DNA of 24,873 nt, taken from assembly GCA_001275005.1 (NCBI GenBank), contig JWZX01002969.1:1-24873 (forward strand). Reading direction: 5' to 3'. Positions 8,124 to 16,006 of this stretch are shown piece after piece. Numbering within the stretch: position 1 is the first letter of the stretch; every line of letters starts with the position of its first letter. The stretch is from Chrysochromulina tobinii (taxonomy: Eukaryota > Haptophyta > Prymnesiales > Chrysochromulinaceae). The notes under the pieces are model-generated. The model made no database searches. It was not told where the DNA came from and worked only from the letters and a program-made list of their open reading frames with translations. The translations under genes were made by a program, and so were the position numbers.

Positions 8124-8755
8124 ATGCTCACGCGCTTTATGCGCGGACTCCCGACGGTGGCCCGATCCGCAGTGCGCTCCCCTGCAAATGCGCTCCTGGC
8201 CGTGCAAATGCGCTGGGCGAATCAGCAGGCCCAGGCTCAATCGCACCTGTTTGCGGACGATGACAAGCTCCGACGGCGGCTGCTTTATCGGAGCAAGCAG
8301 CGGGGTGCGCAAGCGCCGCGCGAATTCCGTATACGTGCAACGACCTGCGTCATGCCACGCACCCGCTGACGGGATGTTCTTCCACCGTCCGCTCTTGGTA
8401 GGTTGGCTCGAGATGGACATCATGCTTGGCGACTGGGTGAGCGCCCTGCCACCACGCGCAGTTTGAAATCTTTAGAGCTGCTGCTCACCGTGCACGCCTC
8501 TTCGTCTGCTTCTCGGCGCATTCGCAGGCGGCGGCGAACTTGCAGAAACTGGATAGCGTCAAGCTGCAGCAGTTCCAGGAGATTATCGACATGGAGAACC
8601 CCGACCTGTTCAGGTGGCTCACCGGCCAAGCGCCCATCCCAGCCGAAATGAACAACCCGGTGCTGCGAACGCTCGTCGAAGATCTCCGTGGCTCAAGAGA
8701 GCCCAAAGTATCCGTGCGCAGCGCCGTGGGCTTCGAGGGAAAGGTCTGGGAGTGA
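8124..8755 (+). CDS. SDHAF2: Succinate dehydrogenase assembly factor 2 (Sdh5), three exons
   Basis: Exons 8124..8304, 8402..8436 and 8528..8755 join to a 147-residue protein; the human protein has 166. SDHAF2/Sdh5 binds the SDHA flavoprotein in the mitochondrial matrix and promotes covalent attachment of FAD, needed for complex II. The family core is unmistakable once spliced: LRRRLLYRSKQRG at the end of exon 1, WLEMDIMLGDW in exon 2, then LQQFQEIIDMENPDLFRWLT in exon 3. The first ~35 residues from 8124 (MLTRFMRGLPTVARSAVRS) look like a mitochondrial presequence. In-frame ATGs at 8019 and 8061 would add an acidic leader and flank the TATATAA at 8053, so 8124 is preferred. The gene is divergent from a small, probably mitochondrial membrane-protein gene. 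Confidence 0.9.
8305..8401 (+). other. SDHAF2 intron 1, 97 bp, GT-AG
   Basis: Donor CGGG|GTGCGC and acceptor TTGGTAG|GTTGG flank a phase-1 intron. Splicing restores the conserved RG-WLE junction of the SDHAF2 family (codon G|GT). Reading through instead leads to a stop at 8368 with no family similarity. Confidence 0.85.
8437..8527 (+). other. SDHAF2 intron 2, 91 bp, GT-AG
   Basis: Donor GACTGG|GTGAGC and acceptor CATTCGCAG|GCGGCG flank a phase-0 intron. It joins LGDW to AAANLQKLD, which gives the helix expected before the DMENPDLFRWLTGQ motif. The middle exon it defines is only 35 bases long. Confidence 0.85.
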
Positions 8756-9338
8756 GCTGCTGCACAGGTGCACAAGACTTTCGATCCCTCTGGCGATTCC
8801 ATGAGATACACTACGGTGTGGAGGCTCATTTCGATCGAAGAGAAATTAACATCGAGATCTGTTCATTGAAGAGTCTTACATCAGTCACTCAGCACTTCTC
8901 TTATCGGCGGGAAACCGCTATCAAGATCGTGAATTCTGTGTCAGCCTCGATGCATCGGTGCGCACGCGCCACGGTGGCCCCTGATCCCGGCCCTGAACGC
9001 CTGAAGGCACTTCAGAACACTTCCCAAATCCAGAAAAGAGAAATCACGCCCCTAATCCGTGTACCCGCTACTATTGTAGGAATTTCCTACATCGCTTTAA
9101 TGGTAGAAAACTTCCTGGAGGCTCTTTCGCACCCAGGTCCAGCGTCTCGACTCCGGTGTGAATAGCTTTGAGTTTGGTCTGTGCGTGTTGGTGTGTTGTG
9201 AATGAATAGATTAGACGGTTTGGTCAGATGGTCAGATAGGCTCGTCATCATCAGTCCACACGGACGACCGTGCACGTCGGCCAGACGCCAGGACTGGCTG
9301 ACGCTGACCGCTTCGCTCGGTACTCCAAGGGTCCACAG
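8756..9338. other. Intergenic between SDHAF2 and the methyltransferase
   Basis: This 583-base gap is AT-richer than its neighbours. It contains a perfect 17-base palindrome at 9075-9091 and an 8-bp tandem repeat (TGGTCAGA twice, 9221-9236). One frame stays open to 9165 but overlaps the SDHAF2 exon and shows no recognisable motif. It should hold the methyltransferase promoter. No TATA box was seen. Confidence 0.45.
9075..9091. repeat. 17-bp perfect palindrome
   Basis: TGTAGGAA and TTCCTACA are perfect inverted arms around one central T, about 250 bases upstream of the methyltransferase ATG. A symmetric site can bind a dimeric factor, but one such palindrome is not unexpected by chance in a window this size. 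Confidence 0.4.
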
Positions 9339-10052
9339 ATGGCGGTATTACTCCTCCTCACGGCACGCCTCGAGCATGCTACAAACTTGCTTGCGAATGC
9401 ATTTCCGGCACACCTTTACGGTGACCGCCTCACAGTCGGACGGCGCGCTCAGCTTGGCCCCGACATGGTATATCGGACTTCCATCGGTGGCAACAGCGTG
9501 GACAGCTCTCTGACCTACGGCGAGTACGACCTTGGGCACTTTGCGGCGCTTGTGGACCGTGCCCTCGAGGGCAAGGGGCAGCACGGACGTACGTTTGTGG
9601 ATGTTGGCTCTGGATGCGGTCGCCTGGTGTTTGCCGCCGCAGCACTGTGGCCCGCACTGGCTTGCGTAGCCGGCGTGGAGCGGATTGAGGAGATGCATGA
9701 GATGGCCATGGCGGCATGTGAACGTGTAACATTGCCGGAACCACCAACGCGGCGCTTCTTTCACGGCGATGCGGCGCACTTGTTGGGATCGGGTGGAGTT
9801 TTGGCGGACGCCGACGTTCTCTTCGCCTACTCATCGACCTGGGCTGGGTTTGGCGATGTGCTCACAGACTTTTCGGCCACCTGCGGTACACTTCTTCGAG
9901 TCGGGGCGCGCGTGGTCACCACGGACAAGCGGCTGATTGACGATCAGGATTGGTCCTTCCAGCTTCTCGAAGCGATTGACGGGCCGAACCGCGAGACCGG
10001 CGGATCGGTCGGTTATGTGCATGAGGTCACGCGCAGCATCAGAGGCGCCTAA
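9339..10052 (+). CDS. DOT1-like class I SAM-dependent methyltransferase
   Basis: The protein has 237 residues from the ATG at 9339; the frame opens earlier only with a GTG at 9270, and an upstream exon cannot be excluded. The class I Rossmann fold is clear. Motif I is FVDVGSGCGR (86-95), the cofactor-ribose acid is E114 in VAGVE, and the motif III acid is D144 in FHGDA. A strand at 160-168 reads VLFAYSSTW, followed by LLRVGARVVTTDK. Just before motif I the sequence TYGEYDLGHFAALVD resembles the DOT1 N-terminal helix that precedes its SAM site. DOT1 itself methylates histone H3 Lys79, but small single-domain relatives exist in protists and their targets are unknown. The substrate is therefore not assigned. 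The first 20 residues are hydrophobic (MAVLLLLTARLEHATNLLA). Confidence 0.75.
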   Translation: MAVLLLLTARLEHATNLLANAFPAHLYGDRLTVGRRAQLGPDMVYRTSIGGNSVDSSLTYGEYDLGHFAALVDRALEGKGQHGRTFVDVGSGCGRLVFAAAALWPALACVAGVERIEEMHEMAMAACERVTLPEPPTRRFFHGDAAHLLGSGGVLADADVLFAYSSTWAGFGDVLTDFSATCGTLLRVGARVVTTDKRLIDDQDWSFQLLEAIDGPNRETGGSVGYVHEVTRSIRGA

Positions 10053-10466
10053 GAGGCGCCGAGTAGGCATCTGTCCTAAAGCTGTCCCGCAGTGCACGCC
10101 AGTGGAGTTATGCCATAAGCGTTATGCTAGCGGGGAGCCCCAATTCAATTCAATACCATTCGGTTCGGGTGTGAGTGGGCTCGCTGCAGCCACACCCTGA
10201 GTCGCTCTAACTCAGTAACTCCATGTAACTCTACTGCATTGCTCTACTGCACAGCTCCTGCCAAACCACCCTATGAATTTTTTGGTTCCCCATAGTGTTT
10301 TGCCCCATGAAAACCCTCACTGTCGTGCGTGTTGCCGAGATGGCATTTACATGGCATTTAAAGCGTGAACGTGAATGTGAAACCCAAACATCAGGAAGTC
10401 TCAACGGCAATTGTGAGCCTCTCCGTCAACCGCGCCGTGTCGCTCCCGGCTGCCCGCTTCGCCGCC
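10053..10466. other. Intergenic, promoter side of DNAAF6
   Basis: This 414-base gap contains a cluster of short imperfect repeats at 10215-10251 (GTAACTC twice and CTCTACTGCA twice) and a TTTAAA at 10357-10362 that could act as a TATA-like element about 110 bases before the next ATG. No gene was recognised. Confidence 0.4.
10215..10251. repeat. Short direct repeats upstream of DNAAF6
   Basis: CTCTACTGCA occurs at 10229-10238 and 10242-10251 with a 13-base period, preceded by two GTAACTC copies. The array is small and may be slippage rather than a regulatory element. Confidence 0.45.
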
Positions 10467-11069
10467 ATGGGCGACTACCAAGCATGGGAGGCGCTCGACG
10501 CCATGATGAACAAACCCGCTGAGCCGCCTGCCACCGCACCCAAATCTTCGTATGGCCGTGATGCCCCGGTCACCGTCACCGGCCCGTCGCCAGGCATGAT
10601 AGGGCCGGCAAAGAAGGCGGCGCCGAAAAAGGCGGCGAAGAAGGCGGATCCGAACGAAATCTGGGCAGAGGCGGACGTGAAAGACGCTGGAGACATCGAT
10701 GACATCGACGATGGCCGCGCCTGCCCGGATTATGAGATCGTCTTCAAGCAAAACGTGACACCGCAGGACTTCTTCCTCGGCATAGACCCGCTGCGCCACG
10801 CAGGAATCTCCTGCAGCGACGAGCTCGTGCTCAAGGTCACGCTGCCCGGCACAAAGCTCGCGGATATTGACCTCGACGTGCGGCCCACCTTCGTGCGCAT
10901 CGGCGCGCCCAAGTATAAGCTCAAGGCACAGCTGGGCGAGAAGGTCAACGAGACCAAGGGCAACGCGAAGTGGGATGCGAGCAAATCCTTGCTGACCGTT
11001 ACGCTGCCCATCATCCACGACCTCGATAGCAAGATGACCACCACGAGCCAGAGCAACGAGATCGATTGA
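10467..11069 (+). CDS. DNAAF6: Dynein axonemal assembly factor 6 (PIH1D3 family)
   Basis: The ATG at 10467 sits in a perfect GCCGCCATGG context and gives 200 residues, close to the human protein (214). The frame opens upstream only at a GTG at 10365. The N-terminus is a flexible Ala/Lys-rich stretch (AKKAAPKKAAKKADPNEIW). It leads into a conserved acidic box and PDYEIVFKQNVTPQDFFLG, which closely matches the PIH1D3 core, and then a CS-like fold (DELVLKVTLPGTKLADIDLD, then KWDASKSLLTVTLPI). PIH proteins work with HSP90/R2TP in the cytoplasm to pre-assemble axonemal dynein arms. This gene therefore shows that the organism builds motile flagella. It is tail-to-tail with the NEK-IFT57 gene, another ciliary gene, 211 bases away. 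Confidence 0.9.
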   Translation: MGDYQAWEALDAMMNKPAEPPATAPKSSYGRDAPVTVTGPSPGMIGPAKKAAPKKAAKKADPNEIWAEADVKDAGDIDDIDDGRACPDYEIVFKQNVTPQDFFLGIDPLRHAGISCSDELVLKVTLPGTKLADIDLDVRPTFVRIGAPKYKLKAQLGEKVNETKGNAKWDASKSLLTVTLPIIHDLDSKMTTTSQSNEID

Positions 11070-11280
11070 GTGAACGTCTGTCGTGCTGACTCGCGACCCG
11101 GAGCGGGCGCGGTGTGACATCGAGGTAGTCAGAAAACATGTATCTTTAGGGCTGCTCCCGTCGATTGGCGGTGATACTGTATACAGGTGCAGATGTGCAC
11201 GCGCCGCGATAAATCAACGGTGTTCTCCGCCACCGTCGTTGTCGAGCGTGTCCAGGTCCAACACGGCTCGCGTGGCGGCC

Positions 11281-13600
11281 TCATCGCCCGCAGCCGCAGC
11301 TCTCCTGACACCCTCGCGCGCTTCGCGTCCGCGCAGCCCGCTCCTCGGCCCTGCGCCTGGTCGCGAGAGTCTTGCTGGCCATGGCCTCGCGCACCACGAG
11401 CGCTTTGACCTCTAGCCTAAGCGCCCGCAGCGCTGCGCGAATCTGATCGAGTGGCTGGCTTCCCGAGAGCTCGACACCCCGCCCGGCCGCCTGCGCCTTG
11501 GTCCTGCTGATCTCGTCCTCAAGGTTCATGAGCTCGCTCGAGAGCGCGTCGACACGCTGCTGCTTATTCGCGACCGCCTCGCTCGCGGCGTCACGCGTCG
11601 CTGCGGCTGCGTCGGCCTCCGCCTGCAGCGGTGCGACCGCGGCGACTCGCCCCGCATGCTGGCTACCAATCCGCTCGAGTGGCGCCTCGATGAAGGGCGC
11701 CTCGCGCGCAAAGGGAGGCGCGTGCTGCTGCGCGAGGGCTAGCCGGTGGCGCCACGCGAGCTTTTGCCAGCTCACCTGTAGCGTGAGCTGGCTGGCTAGC
11801 CTCTCGCTCTCTTCGGCCCAGGCACTCGCTGAAATCTTCGGAGGCCGGAGCGGCCGCCGCCGCCGGTAGCGGACCGTCGGCCGCGCGCGCCGAGCCCGCA
11901 CCGCCGACGTCGTCGACGTCGTCGACGCCGTCCTCGTCGTCAGCGGCCGCGTCGTCCTCGTCGCCTTCCTCGTCGGCCTTGGGCGGAGGGCCGTGGCGTG
12001 CGCGTTCGCGGCTCCTCCCCTGCTGCTGTAGATGTTGGCCATCATCCTCACGCCGCTCCGAGGGCTCCGCGCGCTTCGCTAGAGCGCGCGGGATCGCCTC
12101 GTCGGCGTCCCCCTCGAGCTCCTCCACATCTCCCTCGTCCTCGAGAGAGTGCCCATGCTGCGGTGTGGCCCAAACGAAGCCCGCCTTAGTGAGTGCGGCG
12201 TCGGTGAGCGCATCGAGCATCGCGCACACCTCCGCACCGCGCGCCGCGCGCAGCCGGTGCGGCGGCATCGCGCCCAGCGAGCCCAGCGGCGCGGGGGCCT
12301 TGCTCAGCGTGTGCAGCAGCGCGGCGCACGCGGCGCCGGCGTCGGCGTCGTAGGTGGCTGAGCTCGCTGTGGGAACGAGCTTCCACAGCTCGTGCCCAGG
12401 CGCAACTGACACCTGCAGCAGCCAGCACGTGAGCGTGTACAAGTACTCGAGCTGCGCTGCCTCCGCCGCCTCGACGGGTGCGCCTGTAAAGTACGCACAG
12501 GGCAGCGGCGGCAGGCTGCGCGCCCGGAGCAGCTGCCTCTCATAGTCGAGAAGCTTGAGTTTGTCGCCGACGGCCTCCATCACGATCAGGCAGTCCGAGA
12601 TAGCCATCGCCGCCGCCGCCACGCCATTGCCGCCACTGCCGGCAGCGGCGGCGGCGGCGCTGGCCGCCGCTCCGTTGGCTCCTGCGCCGTTCTGGCGTTC
12701 CAGCTCGTTCAGGGCCTTCTTGGCGAACTCGAGGGTTGCGTGGATGTCCAGGCGGCGCGTCGGGTCGAGCTGGATCATGTGCTGCACCAGCGACTGCAGC
12801 GCTGGGGAGTAGTGCGCAGGCAGCGCCTCATACTTGCCCACGGAGATCTTCTTGAACAGAGTGTACAGGTTATCGCCCTCTGCTTTGAAGGGCGAGCGTA
12901 GCGTTGCGAGCTCGTAGAGCAGGCAGCCGAGCGACCAGACATCGCTCTTCCACTCGTAGCCGCGCCCATCGAGCACCTCGGGGCTCATGTACAGCGGCGT
13001 GCCTACCTTGGAGAGCGCCTCGTACGTCTGCGACGAGAAGGCGCGCCCCAGCCCGAGGTCGCCCAGCTTCACTGACCCGTTGGATGCGAGGAAGATGTTG
13101 GCTGGCTTGATGTCACGGTGCATGATCCGCGCCTCGTGCATGTGCCGGATGCCGTCGCACACCTGGACAAAGTAGCGCCATACCTGAACCTCCTGCAGCG
13201 ATGTCTTTGACTCGTTGGCGCGGCGCAGCAGCCGACGCAGGTCGCCGTGCTCCGCCCACTCGAAGACAATGTAAAGCTCGCTATTGTCGATGAATGAGTC
13301 AATGTACTGGATGATGCAGGGGTGCGGCTTGAGCGTCTTGAGCAGGTCGACTTCCTTGAGGCAGCGATCGCGCGCCTTGGCATCGAGCATGTCAAAGATC
13401 TGCACCTTTTTCAGTGCGACGCGACGTTCATCCGAGCGCCGCACAGCGCGGTGTACGGTGCTGAAGTGCCCTCGGCCGATGGCCTTCTCGATCACATAAT
13501 CGGCCAGCGAGCCGCTCGATGCGGCCGAAATACCGGCCGTCGCTGCGGCTAGGCTGCTTTCGACGGTTGCAGCAGCCGAGACCGGCTCCGTGAGGGCCAT
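11281..13600 (-). CDS. NEK6/7-type kinase fused to intraflagellar transport protein IFT57
   Basis: Exon 1 is 13600..11902 and exon 2 is 11828..11281, giving 748 residues. Residues ~33-295 are a complete NEK6/NEK7-like kinase: glycine loop GRGHFSTV, catalytic Lys K64 in VALKK, helix-C E83, HRD at 161-163, the NEK6/7-typical DLG (181-183) in GDLGLGRAFSS, and VGTPLYMSPE. VALKKVQIFD and AKARDRCLKEVDLLK nearly copy NEK7. A ~35-residue Ala/Gly linker follows in the same frame. Residues ~335-480 match the IFT57 N-terminal CH-like domain (MEAVGDKLKLLDYE, YLYTLTCWLL, EVCAMLDALTDAAL, KAGFVWATP). An acidic linker comes next. After the intron lies the IFT57 coiled coil (AWAEESERLASQL, LEDEISRTKAQAAGRG, LDQIRAALRALRLEV). 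IFT57 is an IFT-B subunit, so the kinase would be built into the IFT train. The ATG at 13600 is preceded in frame only by a TTG. Confidence 0.85.
11829..11901 (-). other. Intron in the NEK-IFT57 gene, 73 bp, GT-AG
   Basis: On the minus strand the donor is GGCG|GTGCGG and the acceptor is GATTTCAG|CGAGTG, phase 1. The donor resembles that of SDHAF2 intron 1. Removal switches from the kinase/CH frame to the frame that encodes the IFT57 coiled coil. A weaker alternative donor at 11874 gives a 46-bp intron with the same frame change. Some frame change here is required, because the first frame turns into a non-conserved sequence and stops at 11663. Confidence 0.7.
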
Positions 13601-13916
13601 CAAACCCGCGGCGGGAGGACGGAGATGGGCAAGCCCGACTCCACCCTCGGAGGGCTCCGATACGAGCCGTTGCGTCGTCGCAGGCGCACAGCACAGCGCG
13701 CTCGCGCTGAACTTCTCCTGTTGGACTCAACGGGAGCCCGAAGCTGTAACGTCGAAAACGAACGTGCATTCATGCCGACGCCAACGTGTCCTTCTTTGAA
13801 CTTAACCGGAACTGCTGCGGGGACGACGGGGCACCCGCCAATTGGCACCCGCCCGCGCGCGCGCAATCAGTGGGAATCCCCCCTCTTTTACTCGTAAGTG
13901 CGAAGTGGGCGAGCTA
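13601..13916. other. Promoter region of NEK-IFT57, 3' flank of GT25 gene
   Basis: This 316-base gap lies between two minus-strand genes. A 10-bp direct repeat, GGCACCCGCC, occurs at 13830-13839 and 13844-13853, about 240 bases upstream of the kinase ATG. No TATA box and no clear X-box (the RFX site of many animal ciliary genes) was seen. Confidence 0.4.
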
Positions 13917-15218
13917 CTAACAGCGGAGACCGGTGAGCTTCATCATGGAGCCGCTGCCGAATATGCCCGTGAGCGCATCCTGGCTGTGGATGAAAGCGCC
14001 GAGCGTGCGATTCTGCACAAAGTGCCCAACGCCGTACAAGTCGGGCGCGCGCAGGCCTGCCCCGTCGAGTTGCTCTCGACGCCACGCACTCGCGGGCTTG
14101 AAGCAGTGCGGCGCGAGACGGTGGTCGCTTGGGCCCAAGTCGCGTGAGTCGCGTGTGGCTTGGCACAGTCGGTGGGTGTAGAAGTCGGCCGGCTCAGGAC
14201 AGCGTCGCGTCGCTGAGCGCTCGAGCAGCTGGCGCGCGCCCCAAGACGTCACGTACAGTGCATGCGTCGCCCAGTAGGCGTCGACGAAGCCGACAAAGAG
14301 AATCGCGCATTCGGGGCTCGCATCGCATCGCTGCACATCGGCATGCATCCGCAAGGCACTCGATGTGAGCTCAATGTCGTCTTCCAGAACGAGCATGGAG
14401 ACGTTCGTCGAGGCGATGAACGACCACGCGTTGCGATGCGAAGCCAACAGATTGCGCTCCGCCGGGGTCGGCCAGCTGCACTCGGGCCGATCGGGCGCCA
14501 CGTTCTGTGGAAAGACGGCGGGCAGCCAATTCGGGGCGAGATCGGCACGCCGTGCGACCGCTGCGGCGCGCTCATACCTTGACTCACATCCCGAGAGGAT
14601 GACGGCCGGTACGGTCCTTGCCGTACGCGTGCCGCGGGGTACAAGCAGCTCCAACTCGGCTGTGACGGCGCGCTCCGGGAGCGCATATGATGTGAAGGCA
14701 CGCTCCCACGCGGGCACCTGCTGCCGCCGAGTGCATGCGGCGCAAAGCGTGCACCGGCTGGGCGTGCGGCCACGGAACTCGTCCAAGCACTCCTCGGGCG
14801 CGTCCGAGAAGACATAATGCGAGCAACCGTGCGTGCGCGTGCACTTGGCGCGGCACGTGCTCGCGTTTGCATTTCCTGGCATGTCTCGAGCCCATGAGCT
14901 GCCAAATTCCAGGGTGGCTCCGTTGTCTGCACAGCAATGCACACCCTCAATGGGCATGTCGTCGGCTGAGGTGCTCGACACGGAGGGTGGTCTCCACTCA
15001 CACGGCACGCAGCTGCATTCAGTTTGCCGCTCGGATCCACGGCTTGAGCAAGATACTGAGTACGAGGTTGGCCCGCACCGAAACTTGCCGCGACAGCCGT
15101 TTGAGATATACATGCGCTGGGCAGACGTACAGCCGTAGGAGACGCCTGATGTGCAGTTGGCAATAGACGTTTGCTTCTCGAGCACGACACCGCAGGTGTC
15201 GGCAGGGGCTGACGCCAT
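13917..15218 (-). CDS. GT25-family glycosyltransferase with Cys-rich N-terminal modules
   Basis: The protein has 433 residues from the ATG at 15218. The frame stays open upstream to 15737, but that part runs antisense through the neighbouring gene and is not accepted. Residues ~20-57 form a Cys-rich module (ANCTSGVSYGC, MYISNGCRGKFRCG), a style common in secreted protist proteins. Residues ~92-162 form a second one resembling PAN/apple domains (CRAKCTRTHGCSHYVFSD). Residues ~203-412 match glycosyltransferase family 25: AVILSGCESRYERA, LASHRNAWSFI, the metal/nucleotide-binding LVLEDDIEL (276-284), then FVGFVDAYWATHALYVTSWG. GT25 enzymes add hexoses to proteins or glycans, for example galactose to collagen hydroxylysine, in the ER or Golgi. 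No signal peptide or membrane anchor is visible, so a missing 5' exon is possible. Acceptor unknown. Confidence 0.8.
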   Translation of the reverse strand: MASAPADTCGVVLEKQTSIANCTSGVSYGCTSAQRMYISNGCRGKFRCGPTSYSVSCSSRGSERQTECSCVPCEWRPPSVSSTSADDMPIEGVHCCADNGATLEFGSSWARDMPGNANASTCRAKCTRTHGCSHYVFSDAPEECLDEFRGRTPSRCTLCAACTRRQQVPAWERAFTSYALPERAVTAELELLVPRGTRTARTVPAVILSGCESRYERAAAVARRADLAPNWLPAVFPQNVAPDRPECSWPTPAERNLLASHRNAWSFIASTNVSMLVLEDDIELTSSALRMHADVQRCDASPECAILFVGFVDAYWATHALYVTSWGARQLLERSATRRCPEPADFYTHRLCQATRDSRDLGPSDHRLAPHCFKPASAWRREQLDGAGLRAPDLYGVGHFVQNRTLGAFIHSQDALTGIFGSGSMMKLTGLRC

Positions 15219-15386
15219 TTTATTGACTTGAAGCTTCAATCCTGGTGTGAAAAGGGTGTGAAACGTCTTGGAGTGCGGGAGCGTGCGAGCGCACCTCTCG
15301 GTGAGCCGAAAGGCACCGACTTTTGGGGGGGTAAATCTTGCCTGTGATCCGTACCGGTACGCCATTTTCGACAACTTTTTGGAGCG
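15219..15386. promoter_or_regulatory. Divergent promoter, GT25 / Cys-pair protein
   Basis: These 168 bases separate two head-to-head ATGs. GTACCGGTAC at 15351-15360 is a perfect 10-bp palindrome 27 bases before the plus-strand ATG. A run of G at 15325-15331 lies nearby. No TATA box was seen. Confidence 0.4.
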
Positions 15387-15968
15387 ATGGGCAACTGTTT
15401 GACCTGTTTCGCGCCGGCGCCACCACCAGTGGTCTTCACGGTCTGTCCCGTGGACTGCAAGCAGCACGAGTTCGGTGTGGCACCCAGGGATCTCACGGAT
15501 ACCAGCACTTGCCAAAAGTGTGGCATGACAAAGGCCCAGATCGACATGCGCTGCCGTGAATGCCGGATGGGCGATCATGAGTGGGTCCAGGACTTTGAGC
15601 CGTCGCCGCAGGCACAACATGTGCCGGCAAACCTGCAGCCAGCCGGTGGCCCTCCGGTGGCGCAGGGAGTGCCAGTATCCGGCGCTCCTCCGGTGGCGCA
15701 GGGAGTGCCTGTGGAAGTTCTGGTCAAATGTCGCCACTGCGGCCTCCGCATGCAGACCGGTCCGAACGGCGTCATCTACGATGATTACTACATGTACGGT
15801 GGTGGCTACATGTCTGGCATGGAAATGGGCCTCATGCTAGGAATCATGGGAGCGCATACCAACGCATACGCAGACCCGATGTACACCGATGGCTACTACG
15901 GTGACGACATGGGCTTTGGCGCCGACGAAGGATTCGACGACGGCGGTGACTTTGGCGGGTTTGAATGA
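15387..15968 (+). CDS. Predicted N-myristoylated protein with Cys-pair (zinc-ribbon-like) motifs
   Basis: The product is 193 residues from a clear ATG. MGNCLTC is a typical N-myristoylation signal (Gly2) with adjacent cysteines (C4, C7) suited to palmitoylation, so anchoring to the cytosolic face of a membrane is expected. Four Cys pairs follow: C20/C24, C42/C45 (CQKC), C56/C59 (CREC) and C115/C118 (CRHCG). These could bind two zinc ions. Between them a 12-residue unit is duplicated (PPVAQGVPV twice), coded by a 23-base direct repeat at 15651-15673 and 15687-15709. The C-terminal third is rich in Tyr, Met, Gly and Asp (YDDYYMYGGGYMSGMEMG) and ends in an acidic Gly/Phe tail. I recognise no family; the lipid anchor and metal binding are inferred from motifs. 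Confidence 0.8.
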   Translation: MGNCLTCFAPAPPPVVFTVCPVDCKQHEFGVAPRDLTDTSTCQKCGMTKAQIDMRCRECRMGDHEWVQDFEPSPQAQHVPANLQPAGGPPVAQGVPVSGAPPVAQGVPVEVLVKCRHCGLRMQTGPNGVIYDDYYMYGGGYMSGMEMGLMLGIMGAHTNAYADPMYTDGYYGDDMGFGADEGFDDGGDFGGFE

Positions 15969-16006
15969 TGTGTCAACTCCCAGGTCACCGAATTGAATGC
16001 GGTGTG

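Noticed and set aside
8614-9165. 183-codon plus-strand open frame
   Set aside because: It overlaps SDHAF2 exon 3 in a different frame and contains nothing recognisable; SDHAF2 is certain.
11663-11828. C-terminus of the NEK-IFT57 gene read without splicing
   Set aside because: After the acidic linker this frame becomes non-conserved Ala/Arg-rich sequence, while the other frame carries the IFT57 coiled coil; splicing is the better model.
15219-15737. 173-codon N-terminal extension of the GT25 frame
   Set aside because: It runs antisense through the myristoylated-protein gene and across the divergent promoter, with His/Arg-rich shadow composition.
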